Assembly (NCBI GenBank): GCA_030698405.1
Contig: JAUYMU010000007.1
Span: 1 to 45,936 of the forward strand
From: Bacteroidota bacterium
GTDB taxonomy: Bacteria > Bacteroidota > Bacteroidia > Bacteroidales > Prolixibacteraceae
Reading direction: 5' to 3'
Length of the DNA: 45,936 nt
Made by a program: the position numbers and the translations under genes. Numbering within the stretch: position 1 is the stretch's first letter; each line of letters begins with the position of its first letter. The notes beneath the pieces were generated by a model. That model was not told the origin of the DNA and did no database searches. It worked only from the letters and a program-made list of their open reading frames with translations. Shown piece by piece: positions 25,503 to 34,776 of the stretch.

Positions 25503-25585
25503 CTAAAGCAGACGGCAAAGGATATTGCTCTTATTTAATGGCTTCAATTTTAAATAGGACATTATCCTTTGCCGTTCGCCTTTAG
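25503..25585. repeat. inverted-repeat element upstream of DUF58 gene
   Basis: Two arms of about 22 bases face each other around a 38-nt AT-rich spacer. The core ACGGCAAAGGATA (25512-25524) pairs perfectly with 25563-25575, and CTAAAG/CTTTAG extend the arms with small gaps. The preceding stretch 25468-25500 is also GC-rich and repeat-like. It resembles a mobile intergenic repeat and could fold into a long hairpin in a transcript. Confidence 0.55.
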
Positions 25586-25610
25586 GCAACGGAAATTGAT
25601 TAGTCCAATA

Positions 25611-25647
25611 AAAAAAGGCATAAGAAACATTTATTCCTATGCCTTTT
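25611..25647 (-). terminator. terminator of trxA
   Basis: Arms AAAAGGCATA and TATGCCTTTT around a 15-nt loop lie 17 nt past the trxA stop. On the minus strand the stem is followed by a T-run. Confidence 0.75.
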
Positions 25648-25664
25648 CAGTTTCAAATTATCTC

Positions 25665-25982
25665 TTACAGAATACTGTCAACTTTTGACGATAGGGTTGT
25701 TTTCGGGGCAGCTCCAACGTGTTTGTCAACCACAACTCCATCTTTAAAGAACAGGATTGTCGGAATGTTACGGATTCCGTATTTTGAAGCGATGCCAGGA
25801 TTGCTGTCAACATCTACTTTCCCAACGATCAACTTTCCGGCGTAATCTTCCGAAAGTTCCTGAACGATTGGACCAACCATGCGGCACGGGCCACACCATT
25901 CTGCCCAAAAATCTACCAAAACCGGCAAGCCGGCCTGAAGCACTAATTCTTCAAAATTTGCATCATTAATTTCTAAAGCCAT
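25665..25982 (-). CDS. trxA: thioredoxin
   Basis: 105 residues, the classic length. The active site is VDFWAEWCGPCRMVGP (WCGPC), the cis-proline lies in RNIPTILFF, and GKVDVDSNPGIASKYGI is typical. It is a cytoplasmic disulfide reductase. It has its own terminator; the start is 56 nt downstream of the dnaE stop on the same strand, so it may also be read from dnaE. Confidence 0.95.
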   Translation of the reverse strand: MALEINDANFEELVLQAGLPVLVDFWAEWCGPCRMVGPIVQELSEDYAGKLIVGKVDVDSNPGIASKYGIRNIPTILFFKDGVVVDKHVGAAPKTTLSSKVDSIL

Positions 25983-26038
25983 AGTATAATATTTTATGTG
26001 TGAATAGTTACAAACCCTAAAACCTCCACAAAATTAGC

Positions 26039-29000
26039 CTAATTAATTTTAAAAGCAAGATCGTCGTTTTTATCGAAATAAGCGAGCAATTCGTTGGTGA
26101 TTTCAATGCGGGTATTTCTTGAAAACAGATTAACCATCAATTTTGTTTCGGGATCCCAGACATCGAATTTCAGGAGCGATTTTCCTTTGCTTTTTAGTGT
26201 AAGCCGCTCCAGTTCGGCAACCATTTCGTAATTGATAGCTGTCAGCGGAACCTGCACGGTAATACTTTTAAAATATTTCTCGCGGATGTCGTCCATCAGC
26301 TCAATTCTGCTCACTTTGAATTCAAGCTGGTCGCCTCCAAAGCGGTTCTGCACCACTCCTTTCACCAGCAAATAAAGTCCCACTTTACAGAATTTTCCAT
26401 ATTCCACGTAGTCTTTCGCGAAAAAAAACATTTTGTACGAATCGGTATAATCGGTCAGAATGAGATGACTGTATGGTTTTCCGGTTTTTCCAAACGCCTC
26501 GCGGGCTTCGGTAACCATCCCAACAAAAGTCAGTTCGCGGCCTTTCAATGCATCAATATTGCTGTTCAAATCCTGAATGGTAACATCTCTGGAAGCCAGA
26601 GTATCGATCTCAATTTTATATTTGTCGAGTGGGTGGGAGGTGAGATAAATCCCGATCAGCGCCTTTTCTTTTTCAAGCAAAACGAGGTTCGGCCATTCGG
26701 GAACAAGAGCTGGTTCAGGCCTTTGAACCGATTGGGTTGACATGATTTCACCAAAAAGTGAAGGTTGCATGTTGTTGCTTTCGTACTGCATTTTATTGCC
26801 ATACCTGATCAGCTTTTCGATAAAAGTAACATCACTTTCATCGGGGGCAAAAAACTGGCTGCGGGTATGCTTTTTAAATCCGTCGAAGGCACCCGCCATG
26901 GCAAGCGCTTCAATGTTCTTTTTGTTTGCCGACTGAAGGTTCACCCTTTCGACAAAATCATAAATATCTTTGAACTCGCCATCCTTGCGCGCTTTGATGA
27001 TATCCAGAACTGCTCCCTCACCAACTCCTTTTATGGCAGCCATCCCAAAACGGATGTTTCCGGCTTTGTTTACCGTAAATTTGGCGTAACTTTCGCTCAC
27101 ATCCGGTCCCAGAACATTCATTTTCATGCGCTTGCATTCTTCCATCAGCTTCGAAATTTCGGTAATGTTGCTGAGATTCCGGCTCATGTTTGCAGCCATA
27201 AATTCTGCCGGAAAGTTTGCTTTCAGGTAACCTGTTTGATAGGCCACCCAGGCATAACACACCGAATGCGATTTGTTGAACGCATAACTGGCAAAAGCTT
27301 CCCAGTCTTTCCAGATTTTTTCGATCAGCTTTGTTGCATCCTTATTGCCTTCTTTACAGCCTTCAATAAATTCAGGATTGGCAAGACATCCGTCTTTAAA
27401 TTTTACTTTCAGCTTGTCCATCATGTAAATCAGCTTTTTACCCATCGCTTTACGCAGCGAATCGGAGTCGCCACGGGTAAATCCGGCCAGCGCCCTCGAC
27501 TGTAACATCACCTGTTCCTGATAAACCGTAATTCCATAGGTATCTTTCAGGTAAGGTTCCATCAGCGGGTGGTCGTATTCAATTTTTTCCTGACCATGTT
27601 TACGCTTGATAAACGAAGGAATGTACTCCATCGGGCCCGGACGGTAGAGCGCGTTCATGGCCACCAAATCTTCGAATCGGTTTGGTTTCAGGTTACGCAA
27701 ATGCTTTTTCATTCCGGGCGACTCGAACTGGAAAATGCCTGTGGTATCGCCATTTGCAAAAAGTTCCAAAGTAATAGGATCTTTCTCCGGAAGGGCATCC
27801 ATATCGATGGTAATTTTCCGTGAAAGCTTAACATTCTCGATCGTTTCCTTAATGATAGAAAGGGTTTTCAGGCCCAAAAAGTCCATCTTCAGCAAGCCGA
27901 TGTCTTCCACATATTTACCGTCATACTGGGTGGTAAGCAGGTTCTCATCGTCCTTGGAAAACATCACCGGAATGTGGTCGATCAGCGGATCGCGGCTGAT
28001 AAGGATTCCGCAGGCATGAACACCTGTCTGGCGCACCGAACCTTCAAGAGTCTGGGCAAATTTCAGGGTTGTCTTTACCAATTCGTTGTTCGAAAACAGT
28101 TCCTTTTTCAGCTCCGGACTTTCCTTAAACGCGATGGAAAAATTCATTTTGGGAGCGTCAGGAACCAGTTTCGTTAAACGGTCGGCTTCCGAAAGAGGCA
28201 GTTTCAGTACGCGAGCAACATCTTTGATGGCCGATTTTGTAGCCATTGTGCCGAAAGTGCAAATGTGCGCAACCTTGTCGTTACCGTATTTTTTTGTCAC
28301 ATATTCGAGTACTTTTTGGCGACCGTCGTCATCAAAGTCGATATCCACATCGGGCATCGAAATACGGTCGGGATTCAGGAAGCGTTCGAACAGCAAATCG
28401 TATTTCATCGGATCGATGTTGGTAATTCCAACACAATACGAAACCACCGATCCGGCAGCCGAACCACGCCCCGGACCAACCAATACATCCATCCGGCGGG
28501 CTTCGTTGATGAAATCCTGTGTGATGAGAAAGTATCCGGGGAAACCCATTTTTTTGATGGTCGCCAATTCAAATTCGATACGCTCCCTCACTTCTTCCGA
28601 AAATGGTTCTCCATAGCGTGGTTTGGCTCCTTCCCATGTAAGGTGTGCAAGGTAATCGGCTTCAAGCTTCACCCTTAGAACTTTATCGTATCCGCCAATT
28701 GATTTGTACCACTCTTCGGTAAATTCTTCCAGCAACATTTCTTCAGTGAAACGAGCCCGGTAATCTTCCTCTTTCCCGAATTCTTCAGGAATAGGAAAAA
28801 TCGGCATGATGGGCGAAGAATTCAGTTCATAAGCTTCAATCTTGTCATTGATTTCCTGCGTGTTGGTCAATGCTTCCGGCACATCGGCAAACAAATTATT
28901 CATCTCGGCAGTGGTTTTAAACCACTCCTGCTTGGTGTATCGCATTCGGGTCGGATCGTCCAAATCCTTGCCGGTATTCAGACAAATCAGCAAATCGTGC

Positions 29001-29680
29001 GCATCGGCATCTTCCTCATTGATAAAATGAATGTCGTTGGTACAGATCAGTTTAACCTGATGCTTTTTTGCCAGTTCCAACATTTCCTTGTTTACCAGCA
29101 CCTGATTTTCATACACATTCTGGCGCATTTCCTGCAATTGTGAAGGATGGCGCTGCAATTCAAGGTAAAAATCGTCACCGAAAATAGATTTGAACCATTG
29201 AATGGTTTCATCAGCATCTTCCAGATGCCCTGCCATTATGTGTTGCGGGACTTCGCCACCCAGACAGGCAGAGGAAACAATCAGTCCTTCGTGGTATTTT
29301 TCGAGTAACTCTTTGTCGATGCGGGGTTTGTAGTAAAAACCTTCGGTATAGGCTGTCGAAACCAGTTTGAGGAGATTTCGGTATCCCACAAGGTTTTTGG
29401 CCAGTAAAATAAGATGGTAACCCGAACGGTCAACCTTCGCATCTTTCTTATCGTGCCGGGAATTTTCGGCCACATAAGTTTCACAACCCAAAATGGGTTT
29501 GATCCCTTCCTTTTTGCAAACATCATAGAACTCTTTGGCTCCAAACATGTTGCCATGATCGGTCAGTGCCAGGGCGGTCATTCCGTCTTTTTTTGCTTTG
29601 GCAATCAGTCCGCGAACACTGGCCGCACCATCTAAAATTGAGTATTGCGAGTGAACATGTAAATGTGTAAAAGGGATCAT
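26039..29680 (-). CDS. dnaE: DNA polymerase III subunit alpha
   Basis: 1213 residues, DnaE1 type. An N-terminal PHP domain begins THLHVHSQYSILDGA. The C-family polymerase core has GPGRGSAAGSVVSYC and PDVDIDFDDDGR carrying the catalytic aspartates. The fingers region includes YRPGPMEYIPSFI and KSHSVCYAWVAYQTGYLKA. A helix-hairpin-helix follows near GVGEGAVLDII, then an OB fold after about residue 1000. It is the replicative polymerase. The frame is complete; its strand shadows give many false reading frames. Confidence 0.97.
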   Translation of the reverse strand: MIPFTHLHVHSQYSILDGAASVRGLIAKAKKDGMTALALTDHGNMFGAKEFYDVCKKEGIKPILGCETYVAENSRHDKKDAKVDRSGYHLILLAKNLVGYRNLLKLVSTAYTEGFYYKPRIDKELLEKYHEGLIVSSACLGGEVPQHIMAGHLEDADETIQWFKSIFGDDFYLELQRHPSQLQEMRQNVYENQVLVNKEMLELAKKHQVKLICTNDIHFINEEDADAHDLLICLNTGKDLDDPTRMRYTKQEWFKTTAEMNNLFADVPEALTNTQEINDKIEAYELNSSPIMPIFPIPEEFGKEEDYRARFTEEMLLEEFTEEWYKSIGGYDKVLRVKLEADYLAHLTWEGAKPRYGEPFSEEVRERIEFELATIKKMGFPGYFLITQDFINEARRMDVLVGPGRGSAAGSVVSYCVGITNIDPMKYDLLFERFLNPDRISMPDVDIDFDDDGRQKVLEYVTKKYGNDKVAHICTFGTMATKSAIKDVARVLKLPLSEADRLTKLVPDAPKMNFSIAFKESPELKKELFSNNELVKTTLKFAQTLEGSVRQTGVHACGILISRDPLIDHIPVMFSKDDENLLTTQYDGKYVEDIGLLKMDFLGLKTLSIIKETIENVKLSRKITIDMDALPEKDPITLELFANGDTTGIFQFESPGMKKHLRNLKPNRFEDLVAMNALYRPGPMEYIPSFIKRKHGQEKIEYDHPLMEPYLKDTYGITVYQEQVMLQSRALAGFTRGDSDSLRKAMGKKLIYMMDKLKVKFKDGCLANPEFIEGCKEGNKDATKLIEKIWKDWEAFASYAFNKSHSVCYAWVAYQTGYLKANFPAEFMAANMSRNLSNITEISKLMEECKRMKMNVLGPDVSESYAKFTVNKAGNIRFGMAAIKGVGEGAVLDIIKARKDGEFKDIYDFVERVNLQSANKKNIEALAMAGAFDGFKKHTRSQFFAPDESDVTFIEKLIRYGNKMQYESNNMQPSLFGEIMSTQSVQRPEPALVPEWPNLVLLEKEKALIGIYLTSHPLDKYKIEIDTLASRDVTIQDLNSNIDALKGRELTFVGMVTEAREAFGKTGKPYSHLILTDYTDSYKMFFFAKDYVEYGKFCKVGLYLLVKGVVQNRFGGDQLEFKVSRIELMDDIREKYFKSITVQVPLTAINYEMVAELERLTLKSKGKSLLKFDVWDPETKLMVNLFSRNTRIEITNELLAYFDKNDDLAFKIN

Positions 29681-30221
29681 ATCAATGGATTATATCAAAT
29701 ATTTATAGCTCCTGAAACCGAAACTTCAGGATGGTAAAGCTACCATTTTTCGATGCCTGAAATGAGCGTTGTTGATAAAATGTGGGAAAGAAGTTGAGGA
29801 AAGCAGGAGAGCCGTTGACAGATTGGATCATGAGACTATCCAATTTTATGATGGGATTATACATGCGTAAGATAAAACAGACCCTCACAAACGCCGAAAA
29901 ATGACAAAAGGTAACCCTCGTTTTTGATGTATTTTCATCATTTTTTACATGCTATGAAACATGTTTATTGTAATTCCCTATAAAACAACAATATGTAAAT
30001 ATGTAAAATGGGGGGGGGCAGAAAGTATGTTGTTGTTCATAGTTTACTTCATATATTTGCCACACAAACTATTCGATTTGGTTGCCAATATAGGGATTAT
30101 CAGGGAGAACACTTGTTCAGGGAAAGATATGGCAACTATGGGGAATTTACAATCAATTGACATTGTATAATACATCAACACGGTAAAACATGGTATTCTT
30201 TATTTATTCTGATCATTAAAA
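29681..30221. other. intergenic region with promoter for the TonB-receptor locus
   Basis: About 540 nt with no convincing gene. A run of nine G (30010-30018) lies 11 nt before a -33-like TTG (30030-30032). A -7 box TATATTTG follows at 30052-30059 after a 19-nt spacer, a well-formed Bacteroidota promoter on the plus strand. It gives a leader of about 155 nt with short complementary segments (TTGCC/GGCAA). Two short frames here have no coding character. Confidence 0.5.
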
Positions 30222-32582
30222 ATGAAAGTACTAATAACAATTTTCTTTATAATTCTTACGGTTGAGCTTTCCGCTCAAAAGCACACCTTATTTGGGTATA
30301 TCAAGGATAAAACAACAGGTGAGAGTCTGATTGGAGCAACAATATCACTTGAAGATCGAAGCATTGGAACAGCTTCAAATAACTACGGTTTTTACTCACT
30401 AACCATTCCACAAGGGAAACATCGAATCATTTGTTCATACGTTGGTTATCAAGGATTGAACAAAGAGATTGAACTTCTCAACGAAACCAATCTCAACCTC
30501 GAATTGGAAGTGAGGGATTCTAAACTGGAAGATGTTGTTGTAACTGCAACAAAAAACAACCGGATAGTTAACAATGAGATGAGTAGTCAGTCACTAAGCA
30601 TTTCGGCCATCAAACAAATGCCTGCCGTCATGGGCGAATCAGATCTGATGAAAAGCCTGCAACTCCTGCCTGGCATACAGGCTACGAATGAAGGTACCAC
30701 CAATTTATCCATCCGGGGTGGTTCGTTCGACCAGAATTTGTTTTTACTGGACGATGCACCTGTTTACAATCCCTCACATGCCCTGGGTTTTTTCTCGGTT
30801 TTCAATTCAGATGCTATCAAAAGCGTAAAGGTTTACAAGGCATCCTTTCCGGCTCAGTATGGAGGAAGGTTGTCTTCAATTGTTGATATACACATGAAGG
30901 AAGGAAATAACAAGCAACTCAGCGTCAGCGGAGGGATTGGGTTAATTGCCAGCCGTTTAACGCTTGAAGGACCAATTGCAAAAGACAAGGCTTCTTTCAT
31001 CATTTCGGGGCGATACAGTTATGCAGGATTAACTGCCAATGGGGCAGGATTGCTTGGACAAAGCCTGAGGATTGGTGGGCTAAGGGATTTTAATGCCAAC
31101 AATGAAATCTGCTTTTACGATTTGAATGCGAAAGTAAACTACAAGGTAAATGATAAAAACCACTTGTTCCTTTCGGCATATACCGGATCCGATCATTTTT
31201 TTTATTATGCTATCGACGATAACAGTAGCATGGATTGGGGCAACATTACCGGGACAGCCCGCTGGAACCATGTTTTCAATTCAAGGCTTTTTTCAAACAC
31301 CATGTTTATTTTCAGCAAATACGATTACTCCTACATTTTAAAAGACGATGCCCGGCATTTCAAATGGTCGTCAAATTTGCAGGAAATGGATGTAAAAACC
31401 GATTTCGACTATTTTCTGAATCCCAATAACCACATCAAGTTTGGCGTTTCGGCCGAGAACCATCACTATTCTCCCGGGAAAGTTGAACCAAGGGACGAAA
31501 CCTCCATTACCAAACCTTTTACACTTGACAGGCAGCGGGCAATAATCAGTACAGCTTACCTGAACAACGAACAGAAAATAAGCGACAAAATTGGTGTAGA
31601 TTACGGTTTAAGGTATTCTGCCTTTTTCCTGTTAGGCGAAAGTACCGTTTACTCCTACTCGCCCGAAATGGAAATGACTGATTCGGTGAATTACTCCAGC
31701 GGCGAACTGGTGAAATTCTACCACAGTCTGGAACCCCGGTTCTCCCTGAGATACCAACTCAACGGAAACAGTTCAGTTAAAATTTCATATTCCAAAACAG
31801 TGCAGTTTCAGCATCTCATAGGTAATTCTTCGGTTGGACTTCCTTCGGATGTTTGGGTGCCAGCCAGCACTCATATTAAACCACAATCGGCCAATCAAAT
31901 TGCCATTGGTTATTACCGATTGTTTGCCCAAAATCAATTTGAATTCACAACAGAAGCGTATTACCGAAAGATGTACCATGTAATTGATTACCGCGACAAT
32001 GCCGATCTGTTTTTAAACCCGCATGTGGAAACCCAGGTCTTGTCGGGCGATGGGCAATCCTACGGACTGGAATTCTACCTGGAGAAAAAAGTTGGCAGAA
32101 CAACAGGCTGGCTAAGTTACACCTTGTCGAAAACCACCAGGCAAATTGATGGGATAAACAATGATCAGTCCTACCCTGCCACTTATGACAAACGTCACTA
32201 TCTTTCGTTGCTCCTTAATTACAAATTATCCACTACATGGAGCGCTTCGTCTATTTTTAAGTTCTCTTCCGGAGGGTTTGCAACTATTCCCGAAGGAACA
32301 TTCAATTATTACGGCGCGGCATTTAATTATTATTCCAGCCGCAACGGATATAAGCTTCCGTCTTACCACCGTCTAGACCTGTCGTTTAACTACCAAAGCC
32401 GAAAAAACGAACACCGTAAATGGAAAACCGAATGGAATTTCGGGATTTATAACGTATATGATAAAAAAAATATTTTTGCACTGTTTATAAAACAAGATGA
32501 TAGGAAGATCTATTCATCCAGGGCGTACAAAATGTACCTGTATGGTATTACTCCTTTTGTTACATTCAATTTCAAATTTTAG
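30222..32582 (+). CDS. TonB-dependent outer-membrane receptor
   Basis: 786 residues. A signal peptide (MKVLITIFFIILTVELSAQ) is followed by a CarboxypepD-reg-like domain (about 22-100, LFGYIKDKTTGESLIGATIS). The plug domain spans about 120-225 (IKQMPAVMGESDLMKSLQLL, NLSIRGGSFDQNLFLLDDAP, FPAQYGGRLSSIVDI). A 22-strand-type barrel ends in FVTFNFKF. It imports a ligand using TonB energy. The DUF4249 lipoprotein 2 nt downstream is the common partner of this receptor type. It lacks the SusC-type extension and SusD partner, so the substrate is probably not a glycan; it is unknown. Confidence 0.9.
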   Translation: MKVLITIFFIILTVELSAQKHTLFGYIKDKTTGESLIGATISLEDRSIGTASNNYGFYSLTIPQGKHRIICSYVGYQGLNKEIELLNETNLNLELEVRDSKLEDVVVTATKNNRIVNNEMSSQSLSISAIKQMPAVMGESDLMKSLQLLPGIQATNEGTTNLSIRGGSFDQNLFLLDDAPVYNPSHALGFFSVFNSDAIKSVKVYKASFPAQYGGRLSSIVDIHMKEGNNKQLSVSGGIGLIASRLTLEGPIAKDKASFIISGRYSYAGLTANGAGLLGQSLRIGGLRDFNANNEICFYDLNAKVNYKVNDKNHLFLSAYTGSDHFFYYAIDDNSSMDWGNITGTARWNHVFNSRLFSNTMFIFSKYDYSYILKDDARHFKWSSNLQEMDVKTDFDYFLNPNNHIKFGVSAENHHYSPGKVEPRDETSITKPFTLDRQRAIISTAYLNNEQKISDKIGVDYGLRYSAFFLLGESTVYSYSPEMEMTDSVNYSSGELVKFYHSLEPRFSLRYQLNGNSSVKISYSKTVQFQHLIGNSSVGLPSDVWVPASTHIKPQSANQIAIGYYRLFAQNQFEFTTEAYYRKMYHVIDYRDNADLFLNPHVETQVLSGDGQSYGLEFYLEKKVGRTTGWLSYTLSKTTRQIDGINNDQSYPATYDKRHYLSLLLNYKLSTTWSASSIFKFSSGGFATIPEGTFNYYGAAFNYYSSRNGYKLPSYHRLDLSFNYQSRKNEHRKWKTEWNFGIYNVYDKKNIFALFIKQDDRKIYSSRAYKMYLYGITPFVTFNFKF

Positions 32583-32584
32583 CT

Positions 32585-33511
32585 ATGAAACAGTTAGTTA
32601 TATTTATAATACTCCTATTTATTTTTGCCGGTTGTGTTGAAGATTTCGACCTTAAACTTCAAAATGCTGACCCTCGTTTGGTCGTTGAAGGTTGGATTAC
32701 AAATAAACCTGGCCCATATTACATTCTTTTAACAAAAAGCAAGATTGGGGCATTTGCCACCCCAGATCAAAGTTATTTCAACAATGCAGAATTGGTTAAG
32801 GATGCTCTTGTAGTTATTTCGGACGACTCTGGCCAGATTGATACTCTTAAATTTATTCAAGCAAATGACAATTCTGATTCAAAAGATAAGTGGTTTCATG
32901 GATACTACAAAACTTCCAAACTAATAGGAATACCCTCTCATACATATTTCTTAAAAATAAAGGTTTGGGGCAGAGAGTTTAATGCTTCATCATATATGCC
33001 CCCCGTACCAGAGATTGATTCGCTTCGATATTCAATGAAAACTGCCGAAAAAGACGGAACCCAGTACTATGTTCCATTAATAAATTTTAAAGAACCACAG
33101 GGTATAGAAAATTATTATCTCGTCCAATTAAAGAATGAGTTTTCTCCATATTTAGTTGTAAATTCTGCTATCTGGCAATATTCTATTTTCTCGGATATCC
33201 ACATGAATCCTTATGTAAGCAATCTAAATATCAACTTGGGTAACAATCCTAGGGGTATAACATATCGAATTTTTCAGGAAGGCGATTCAATATATGCTGC
33301 GCTAAGTTCTTTAACCAAAGAAGGCTATAATTACTACAAAACTTTACTGGAACAGTTTGAGAATGATGGTGGAGCATACAAACCCACTCCGGTATCACCT
33401 CCAGGAAATATCAGTAATGGAGGTTTGGGTTTGTTCCGGGCTTCGGCGGTTTCAGAAAAAAGAACTAAAATACCAAGAGTTTCAAACACAACCTCGTTGC
33501 CTATGAATTAA
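32585..33511 (+). CDS. DUF4249-family lipoprotein
   Basis: 308 residues with a lipoprotein signal (LLFIFAGCVEDF). The mature start is characteristic of DUF4249: LVVEGWITNKPGPYYILLTK. It is probably outer-membrane anchored and surface- or periplasm-facing. It is translated 2 nt after the receptor gene and probably works with it as a ligand-handling lid, in the way SusD works with SusC; that analogy is inference. Confidence 0.85.
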   Translation: MKQLVIFIILLFIFAGCVEDFDLKLQNADPRLVVEGWITNKPGPYYILLTKSKIGAFATPDQSYFNNAELVKDALVVISDDSGQIDTLKFIQANDNSDSKDKWFHGYYKTSKLIGIPSHTYFLKIKVWGREFNASSYMPPVPEIDSLRYSMKTAEKDGTQYYVPLINFKEPQGIENYYLVQLKNEFSPYLVVNSAIWQYSIFSDIHMNPYVSNLNINLGNNPRGITYRIFQEGDSIYAALSSLTKEGYNYYKTLLEQFENDGGAYKPTPVSPPGNISNGGLGLFRASAVSEKRTKIPRVSNTTSLPMN

Positions 33512-33721
33512 ATTGAAGAATACTAAAATCCTGATTTAATTGGGGGAATTTGATTGGCCTGTCAAAGAGTACTTTTAGGATAAAGAAACTAAGGCAAAAA
33601 TAAATAATAATGAGCCTGGTCAATTTGTAACACTAAATGAATAGAGCATCCAGCAAGAATCTCATCATTTATGGCAACAAAAGATCAAGCTCATCGGGTA
33701 AAAACATTAAAATCTAAAAGT
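33512..33721. other. gap with possible gene remnant
   Basis: Between 33550 and 33645 the plus strand reads as coding-like, FDWPVKEYF, a stop, then DKETKAKINNNEPGQFVTLNE and a stop. This looks like the tail of a decayed small gene, but I cannot assign a family. An in-frame ATG at 33671 would extend the next protein by 17 residues and is not preferred. Confidence 0.3.
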
Positions 33722-34657
33722 ATGAATATTTTTAAAAATGGATTAAAAATCGCTATTGCGATTTCGTTAATTTTTCTTTTAAGCTGTGAAAAAGATCAAA
33801 ATGATTCAACGGATAATACTCTCACCCAGGAAATCGGTAAAATCGAAACAATCTATCAGGAAGGAGCTATTAAAATTGAAAATAAGATAGTTTCAGGTAT
33901 TAAAAAAGTTGAAACATACGCTGATGAAAATTACAAAGAAGGAATACGCCAGGAACTTGAAAAAAGCATTTCTAAACAAACTACCTACCTAAAATCAGGA
34001 TCAGGATGGGTTGGAGTTCTTAAGAATGGAGCTTGCGGTTCATATCAGGAATTATCAATTTTCATGGATTGTGAAGATGGCAATTGGAATACGAGTGGCT
34101 CTGGATGGATAGGTAATAACAGCATAGATGCAAATGGCAACGTTACTTTAGTTTGTTGTGTCGTTAGTCAATACAATTTTATACGTTGTCAGGTTGATTA
34201 TGCGGTTTTGGATATAAGCGGCAATCCTCTTCCATCGGGTGTAAATGGATTTACCAGATATATTGATAATGAGGATAAAAATAACAAGAACAAAGTTACA
34301 CTTAATGGGACTCAAATTTCCGGAGCATATGGTAATAACTATTTTAATGCCAATACTACCTTAGCTTTTCAGTTTTATCCAAAAAATAGTACTACTGGAA
34401 CTCATTGTTTTAATTATCAGATGGGATATTTAGGCATATATTTACACGATTTTGGCCTTTTTGGTAAGCCTCAGTCTACTACTTATCCATCTGATATTAG
34501 AAGCCTTGGCTCTATTACCAGCGATGATGAAGATTCTGGCAATGCAAATTGGCTCTCTCAGACAATTAATGTACCCAATACTACCTGCACCACCAATATT
34601 ATGGAAGATGGTCATTCCTTTACTACATTTAACTTTTTATGGATGCATTTTGATTAA
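33722..34657 (+). CDS. Cys-containing lipoprotein of unknown family
   Basis: 311 residues from the ATG at 33722, which gives MNIFKNGLKIAIAISLIFLL and the lipobox LLSCEKD. A charged helical stretch (about 20-90) precedes a compact domain with seven cysteines: GACGSY, MDCEDG, LVCCVV, IRCQVD, GTHCFN and TTCTTN. Six of these could form three disulfides. I do not recognise the family. It lies between the receptor/DUF4249 pair and a DsbA-like oxidoreductase, which would fit a disulfide-bonded surface protein that the neighbour folds. Confidence 0.7.
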   Translation: MNIFKNGLKIAIAISLIFLLSCEKDQNDSTDNTLTQEIGKIETIYQEGAIKIENKIVSGIKKVETYADENYKEGIRQELEKSISKQTTYLKSGSGWVGVLKNGACGSYQELSIFMDCEDGNWNTSGSGWIGNNSIDANGNVTLVCCVVSQYNFIRCQVDYAVLDISGNPLPSGVNGFTRYIDNEDKNNKNKVTLNGTQISGAYGNNYFNANTTLAFQFYPKNSTTGTHCFNYQMGYLGIYLHDFGLFGKPQSTTYPSDIRSLGSITSDDEDSGNANWLSQTINVPNTTCTTNIMEDGHSFTTFNFLWMHFD

Positions 34658-34688
34658 TAATTCTAAATGAAGTAATATGCCGTAATAC

Positions 34689-34720
34689 AATGGTAGAATG
34701 GAGGTTTCTATTCTACCATT
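34689..34720 (+). terminator. hairpin after the Cys-containing lipoprotein gene
   Basis: Perfect 11-bp arms AATGGTAGAAT and ATTCTACCATT with a 10-nt loop lie 32 nt after the stop. The following bases are not a T-run, so it may act as an mRNA 3'-end stabiliser or a factor-dependent pause rather than an intrinsic terminator. Confidence 0.5.
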
Positions 34721-34776
34721 GTTAAATATTCTTGAACCAAACAAATAATTTGATTTGACTTTTTATAAATATTTAG

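Noticed and set aside
26465-28678. Several long plus-strand frames opposite dnaE
   Set aside because: They are shadows of the well-conserved polymerase gene on the other strand.
29703-29888. Minus-strand frame of 61 residues upstream of dnaE
   Set aside because: No family pattern, no signal sequence and no promoter, and it lies in a gap with poor coding character.
29961-30170. Plus-strand frame of 69 residues before the TonB receptor
   Set aside because: It runs through the G9 tract and across the receptor promoter, and its residues look random.
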